A stretch of DNA of 16,398 nt, taken from NCBI GenBank assembly GCA_007136565.1, contig SLGS01000031.1, positions 1 through 16,398 on the forward strand, in the 5' to 3' direction. Both the position numbers and the translations under genes were made by a program. The first letter of the stretch is position 1. The number at the start of each line of letters is the position of its first letter. The notes under the pieces were generated by a model. That model searched no databases and was not told the origin of the DNA. It saw nothing but the letters and a program-made list of their open reading frames with translations. This DNA comes from Clostridia bacterium. GTDB taxonomy: Bacteria > Bacillota > Sulfobacillia > SLMV01. Below, one piece after another: positions 13,008 to 16,398 of the stretch.

Positions 13008-14185
13008 AGAAGGGTATCTTATTCGCAGGTATCGTCGTCTTGGTTTGGCTGGTGTCTTTTCCTTCCGGAGTCGCGGCCGTCGCGCCCGACGAGGGCGAGC
13101 AGCCCTTCCAGATGGAGACCTACAGGGCAACCGTGATCGAGGTGGAGGATGTAGAGGGTGGAGAGTCATACTTCGGGGGGGCAGCCGTCAAGCAGGAAGT
13201 CTCGGTCCGGATAGACTCGGGCCCGTGGGAGGGTGAGCGCGATCTCGTCAACCACATGACCGGCAATCCCGCCTACGATATCGAAGTATCCCCGGGGGAT
13301 CGCGTCATGATCGGGGTATCCGGCGAGGGGGAATTCGCCGACTTGTTCATCGTAGATTTCGTCCGCGACGTCCCCAGCCTCTATTTGCTCGGTCTTTTCG
13401 CCTTGTCCCTATTGGTCGTCGGGGGTGCTCGTGGAGCCAGGACCCTCGTCGTATTGGCACTCACAGCCTTGGCCATCATGTTCGTTTTGATACCGGCCCT
13501 ACTTCGGGGCTTCAATCCCATCGTCAGCACTGTCGTAGTCAGCGCGGTGGTGGTTAGTTTTAGTCTCGCGATCATAGCGGGGCGCGGTACCAAGACCATT
13601 GCGGCGGTGATAGGGACCGTATCGGGGGTTCTCTTCGCCGGAGTCTTGGCGTTGATATTCGGAAGATCCGCGCACTTGATGGGTCTTCACACCCAGGAAG
13701 CCCAAATGCTCATGTTTACCTACGATACGGTCTTCGACTTTCGGGGCCTGTTATTTTCGGGTATGATCCTCGGGGCCCTCGGGGCCGTCATGGACGTATC
13801 GATTTCGATCTCGTCTGCGGTGGAAGAGCTCCACATTGCCGGGCAAATCGATGATTTCCGTACCTTGTTGAGAAGTGGGATGAACGTGGGCAGGGATGTC
13901 CTGGGGACGATGTCCAACACGTTGATCCTGGCGTATGCCGGAAGCTCCCTTCCCTTGATCCTGCTGTTGACGGCCCACAGGGCGGATCTGGTCAGCGTGG
14001 CCAACATGGATATCATGGCAACGGAGGTGGTCCGGGCCCTGAGCGGTAGCGTGGGCCTGGTCCTCTGCGTCCCCGTCACCGCGTTCGTCGCCGCTAGATT
14101 GAGGGTCGGCGGAGCCCGGGCTGGAAGGGCTCGTTCGCGGACGGCTCGGGCGAGCAGGTCTTCCCCGGATGCGGAGTCCCGGTAG
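13004..14185 (+). CDS. YibE/F-family polytopic membrane protein, probable CTG start
   Basis: 393 residues if translation begins at CTG 13004, which overlaps the stop of the E1-like gene and follows AAGGGTGG by eight bases. The resulting N-terminus (MKKGILFAGIVVLVWLVS, ending GVAAVA) is a normal signal peptide; TTG 13040 would cut it in half and lacks a ribosome site. An extracytoplasmic acidic domain of about 100 residues follows (YRATVIEVEDVE to FIVDFVRD), then about seven membrane segments with family signatures GALGAVMDVSISISSAVEEL and NTLILAYAGSSLPLIL. The short Arg/Ser-rich tail is cytoplasmic or outside. YibE/F proteins are widespread in anaerobes and Bacillota, and their function is unknown. 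It ends two bases before the first ATP-synthase-related gene. Confidence 0.85.
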   Translation: MKKGILFAGIVVLVWLVSFPSGVAAVAPDEGEQPFQMETYRATVIEVEDVEGGESYFGGAAVKQEVSVRIDSGPWEGERDLVNHMTGNPAYDIEVSPGDRVMIGVSGEGEFADLFIVDFVRDVPSLYLLGLFALSLLVVGGARGARTLVVLALTALAIMFVLIPALLRGFNPIVSTVVVSAVVVSFSLAIIAGRGTKTIAAVIGTVSGVLFAGVLALIFGRSAHLMGLHTQEAQMLMFTYDTVFDFRGLLFSGMILGALGAVMDVSISISSAVEELHIAGQIDDFRTLLRSGMNVGRDVLGTMSNTLILAYAGSSLPLILLLTAHRADLVSVANMDIMATEVVRALSGSVGLVLCVPVTAFVAARLRVGGARAGRARSRTARASRSSPDAESR

Positions 14186-14187
14186 CC

Positions 14188-14418
14188 GTGCGGACGCTGG
14201 GATACGTCGGAAGATATCTCGGGCTATTGCTGCACATAGGGCTCCTGATAGTCGGGTCCGCATTCTTGGGCTTTTGGGGAGGTAGCTGGCTCGATCGTCG
14301 ACTGGGAACTTCCTCGACATTCACCATTTTAGGCACGGTACTGGGTGTCATCTCCGGGTTTTGGGGAGCATACAGGACTATCATGCGGATCTCGGACGAT
14401 CCGGGTTCTCGCGAATAG
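14188..14418 (+). CDS. AtpZ/AtpI-like small membrane protein (PF09527)
   Basis: 76 residues, two membrane helices (about 8-30 and 43-65) separated by GGSWLDRRLGTS, the typical G-x-x-LDrrlgts pattern of the putative F0F1-ATPase accessory family formerly called Ca2+/Mg2+ transporter or AtpR/AtpZ. GTG 14188 follows the YibE/F stop by two bases; the SD (GGAG, about 12 bases upstream) is weak, so translation is likely coupled. Family members are placed ahead of atpI in several Na+ and alkaliphile operons and are thought to help assemble the c ring. Short length and position support this call. Confidence 0.82.
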   Translation: MRTLGYVGRYLGLLLHIGLLIVGSAFLGFWGGSWLDRRLGTSSTFTILGTVLGVISGFWGAYRTIMRISDDPGSRE

Positions 14419-14450
14419 TCTTTTGCGAAGTGGGAAGGGACGTTTGGCAC

Positions 14451-14882
14451 ATGGACTCATTCGATAGATTGAGGCGCAGGGCCCTGCTGGGGGATATGTT
14501 GTTCATGATCGTTGGGGCTTCGGTCCTCTTCCTTCTCGGGCTGGGACATTTCTGGTATCCTTTTGTCTTGGGAGTAATCTTGGGCATGCTAAACTTGCAC
14601 CTGCACGCTCTGTCGGTGCGCAGGTTGTCCGAGTACGCGGCGGTGGGCAGGGAGACGTCCATAGGTATCCGCGCCGCAATGTTATACGTCGCGCGATTCT
14701 TCATTTTGGTGGCCGTACTCGGTTACGAGCATCTGATCCGCGGGATCCCCTTGGTCCCCGCCATCTTCGGATTACTCGGAACCTATGCAGTGTTGGTCAC
14801 TATCGGTATAATGGATTCGCGGCGCCGGGGTAAGACCTCCGCCCAATCGGAGGAGGATGGCACCCCGGAAGTCGGCGAATGA
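14451..14882 (+). CDS. atpI: ATP synthase subunit I (AtpI)
   Basis: 143 residues from ATG 14451, preceded by AAGGGA ten bases upstream; the frame stays open upstream to 14361 but that part overlaps the preceding gene and has no ribosome site. Four hydrophobic segments are visible (about 14-32, 36-50, 73-92 and 98-115), with the RRLSEYAAVGRE loop and a hydrophilic, acidic C-terminal tail. AtpI is a c-ring assembly factor of the membrane, weakly conserved. The assignment rests on size, topology and position between the atpZ-like and atpB genes. Confidence 0.82.
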   Translation: MDSFDRLRRRALLGDMLFMIVGASVLFLLGLGHFWYPFVLGVILGMLNLHLHALSVRRLSEYAAVGRETSIGIRAAMLYVARFFILVAVLGYEHLIRGIPLVPAIFGLLGTYAVLVTIGIMDSRRRGKTSAQSEEDGTPEVGE

Positions 14883-14903
14883 AATAGGGTTGGGGGATAT
14901 CCA

Positions 14904-15560
14904 ATGGACAGGTTCATGGAGGGACCGGAGACACTATTCCGCGTCGGTGGCATTCCCATCACGGATACGGTCTTCATCGGCTGGATCGTGATGGCATTTC
15001 TTTTGGGCGCGGGTTTCGTCGTAGCCAGGCTTCTCAAGGATCGCCCCAAGGGTATGCAGGCCTACGCCGAGATCATCGTAAACGGCTGCAAGTCACTGGT
15101 CTCCGATACCATGGGATCCGATAAGCTGGGCTTCTTCCCCTTCATAGGAGCACTCGTTCTGTTTATTTTCATTTCCAATATCCTGGGTGTTGCCGGGGTG
15201 AGGCCCCCGACCTCGGACGTCAATATAACGATGGGGATGGCGATCTTGACGTTCCTGATGGTTCAGTATTATCGGGCCAAGGCCAAGGGGATCCTGGGAT
15301 ACATCAAGAGTTTTGGCGATCCCATAGTGTTTCTATTTCCCCTCAACATAATCTCCGAACTGGCAGCGCCCGTCTCCTTGGGGATGCGTCTTTTCGGTAA
15401 TATTCTCGGGGGGAGTATTATTGTTGCACTGATATACGAAGTAATACCCGTGGCGGTGCCCATTCCCTTCCACATGTACTTCGACATTTTTGTCGGTGCA
15501 ATACAGACATACATCTTCGCGATGCTAACCATGGTATTCGTGAAGATGGCCATGGAGTAG
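14904..15560 (+). CDS. atpB: ATP synthase subunit a (F0)
   Basis: 218 residues, with about five to six membrane helices. It forms the ion channel facing the c ring. The essential arginine is R162 in SLGMRLFGNILGG, and E152 (ISELAAPVSLG) and the polar QTYIFAMLTMVFV helix correspond to channel residues of the family. The PPTSDVN loop (about 101-107) is also typical. ATG 14904 follows GGGGGA (ATAGGGTTGGGGGATATCCA) at the usual distance. The N-terminus is shorter than in proteobacterial homologues, as is common in anaerobic Gram-positive lineages. It lies between atpI and atpE in the standard order. Confidence 0.95.
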   Translation: MDRFMEGPETLFRVGGIPITDTVFIGWIVMAFLLGAGFVVARLLKDRPKGMQAYAEIIVNGCKSLVSDTMGSDKLGFFPFIGALVLFIFISNILGVAGVRPPTSDVNITMGMAILTFLMVQYYRAKAKGILGYIKSFGDPIVFLFPLNIISELAAPVSLGMRLFGNILGGSIIVALIYEVIPVAVPIPFHMYFDIFVGAIQTYIFAMLTMVFVKMAME

Positions 15561-15587
15561 GAGTCCCGTCGAAAGGAGTTGCTGTCA

Positions 15588-15839
15588 ATGGATCCGATGT
15601 TAATTGGTATAGTCGCCGTGGGTGCTTCCGGTTTCGCCGTCGGCCTCGCCGCAATAGGACCCGGTATCGGCCAGGGATTCGCCGCCGGTAAAGCCGTTGA
15701 AGCGCTGGCTCGCCAACCCGAGCTCCGGTCGGAGATCATTTCGACCATGCTCTTGGGTCAGGCCGTTGCCGAGACCACCGGTATTTACGGTCTCGTCATG
15801 TCCCTGGTTTTGCTCGGCATCGCCCAGAACTTCCTGTAG
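15588..15839 (+). CDS. atpE: ATP synthase subunit c, sodium-type signature
   Basis: 83-residue hairpin of two membrane helices that builds the rotor ring. ATG 15588 is nine bases after AAAGGAG; a TTG at 15579 directly abuts that site and is rejected. The polar loop is KAVEALARQPE. Ion-site residues Q29, V60, E62, T63, T64 and Y67 align with Q32, V63, E65, S66, T67 and Y70 of the Ilyobacter tartaricus sodium ring; only S66 is changed, conservatively, to threonine. E62 is the carboxylate that binds the coupling ion. From knowledge of that family, sodium coupling is likely; proton coupling cannot be excluded without measurement. Confidence 0.95.
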   Translation: MDPMLIGIVAVGASGFAVGLAAIGPGIGQGFAAGKAVEALARQPELRSEIISTMLLGQAVAETTGIYGLVMSLVLLGIAQNFL

Positions 15840-15886
15840 ATCTCGAGTCCGGGATCTCACGGGCAATGAAGGGATGACGATGAGCC

Positions 15887-16375
15887 TTGACCGATATAAC
15901 CTGGTCGCTCGTAATTCAAATCGTCAGCTTTCTGGTGTTCTTCCTCATATTCCGCCGGGTGTTCTTCGTGCCCGTCCTGAGGACCATGGAACGCAGGGAA
16001 GAGACAATAACCGCCCTCCTGGAGGAAGCCGAAGACCGTCGTGAGAAGTCGGTCGAGCTCCAGCAGCGGATTTCCGAGCGCCTCGCCGAAGCCCGATCCG
16101 AGGCAGCCGAAGTCGTGGATAGTGCCGAGCTCGAAGCTCAAAGACGCTACCAAGAAATCGTGGCCGCTGCCCGCGAGGAAGGAGAAACGGTTCTCGCCGA
16201 GGCTCGCTCCGCCATAGAGGAGGAGCGGGAATTGGCCCTCGATTCCTTCCGCCGGGACGCCGTCGAGCTGGCCGAGTTGATCTCCGAGAAGGTGTTGGCC
16301 AGGCAGCTCGATGAAGGAGAACGTCGGATCCTCGAAGACGAACTCCTGCAGAGGCTGCAACATAATAGGGACTGA
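15887..16375 (+). CDS. atpF: ATP synthase subunit b (F0)
   Basis: 162 residues from TTG 15887: the reading frame has a stop just upstream (TGA 15881-15883), so no ATG is available in frame, and GGGATGA lies about 12 bases before it. One membrane helix (about 6-25, ending RRVFFVPVL) is followed by a long charged, right-handed-coiled-coil-like helix of Ala, Glu and Arg (EEAEDRREKSVELQQRISE and on). This peripheral stalk links F0 to F1 via the delta subunit. The spacing from atpE is 47 bases and the next gene begins two bases after its stop. The call is firm from topology and position. Confidence 0.93.
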   Translation: MTDITWSLVIQIVSFLVFFLIFRRVFFVPVLRTMERREETITALLEEAEDRREKSVELQQRISERLAEARSEAAEVVDSAELEAQRRYQEIVAAAREEGETVLAEARSAIEEERELALDSFRRDAVELAELISEKVLARQLDEGERRILEDELLQRLQHNRD

Positions 16376-16377
16376 GC

Positions 16378-16398
16378 GTGGCCGCAGTCGATTTACCA
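16378..16398 (+). CDS. atpH: Probable start of atpH (ATP synthase delta), cut by window edge
   Basis: GTG 16378 begins a frame reading MAAVDLP to the last base. It starts two bases after the atpF stop with AGGG about eight bases upstream, and atpH is the expected next gene. Seven codons give no domain evidence. Confidence 0.4.

Noticed and set aside
1..16398. CRISPR arrays, insertion sequences, attachment sites, tRNA/rRNA genes
   Set aside because: No regularly spaced repeats, transposase-like frames or tRNA cloverleaf patterns were seen on either strand.

Overview
The window is about 60% G+C and reads as a piece of a bacterial chromosome from an anaerobic, Bacillota-like lineage. The evidence is indirect: a membrane-anchored PrsA-type foldase, a GerMN-domain lipoprotein, a YibE/F protein, a COG3199-type NAD-kinase-like protein, and an F-type ATP synthase whose c subunit carries a sodium-binding signature. 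No rRNA or tRNA is present to place it more precisely. Proteins are fairly acidic. Shine-Dalgarno (SD) sequences are strong (AAAGGAG, GGGAGGT), and TTG start codons are unusually common.

Left part (1-2100): the 3' part of an M23 peptidase gene (cut by the window edge) converges on a parvulin-type foldase gene (prsA, minus strand). A G+C-rich hairpin lies between them. A 250-base divergent intergenic region then holds an 11-bp inverted repeat, direct repeats and an ArsR-type operator.

Metal/metalloid operon (2128-3960): an ArsR-family repressor with a CVCD metalloid motif, a permease of the ArsP/YraQ (PF03773) family, and a small CPKC thioredoxin-like protein. It ends in a terminator whose T tract runs into the promoter of the next gene.

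Central metabolism (4099-6556): a divergent ATP-dependent PEP carboxykinase with all key catalytic residues, then a branched-chain aminotransferase. A long hairpin closes this block and faces the minus-strand genes.

Envelope signalling (6629-9675): an overlapping response regulator-histidine kinase pair on the minus strand, divergent from a GerMN lipoprotein gene. They share a 130-bp regulatory region with repeated GTCACA elements. A perfect 16-bp hairpin follows the lipoprotein gene.

Right part (9997 to the end): a tightly packed plus-strand run of aldo/keto reductase with two 4Fe-4S motifs, ATP-NAD-kinase-like protein, HesA/MoeB/ThiF-type E1-like enzyme, YibE/F membrane protein, then atpZ-like, atpI, atpB, atpE, atpF and the first codons of a probable atpH. 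Gaps range from a 4-base overlap to 55 bases, so a single transcript could carry the redox/cofactor genes together with the ATP synthase. The YibE/F gene most likely starts at a CTG codon overlapping the stop of the E1-like gene. No insertion sequence, prophage, CRISPR array or RNA gene was seen. The most open questions are the function of the AKR / NADK-like / E1-like / YibE/F module and the structured leader in front of it.
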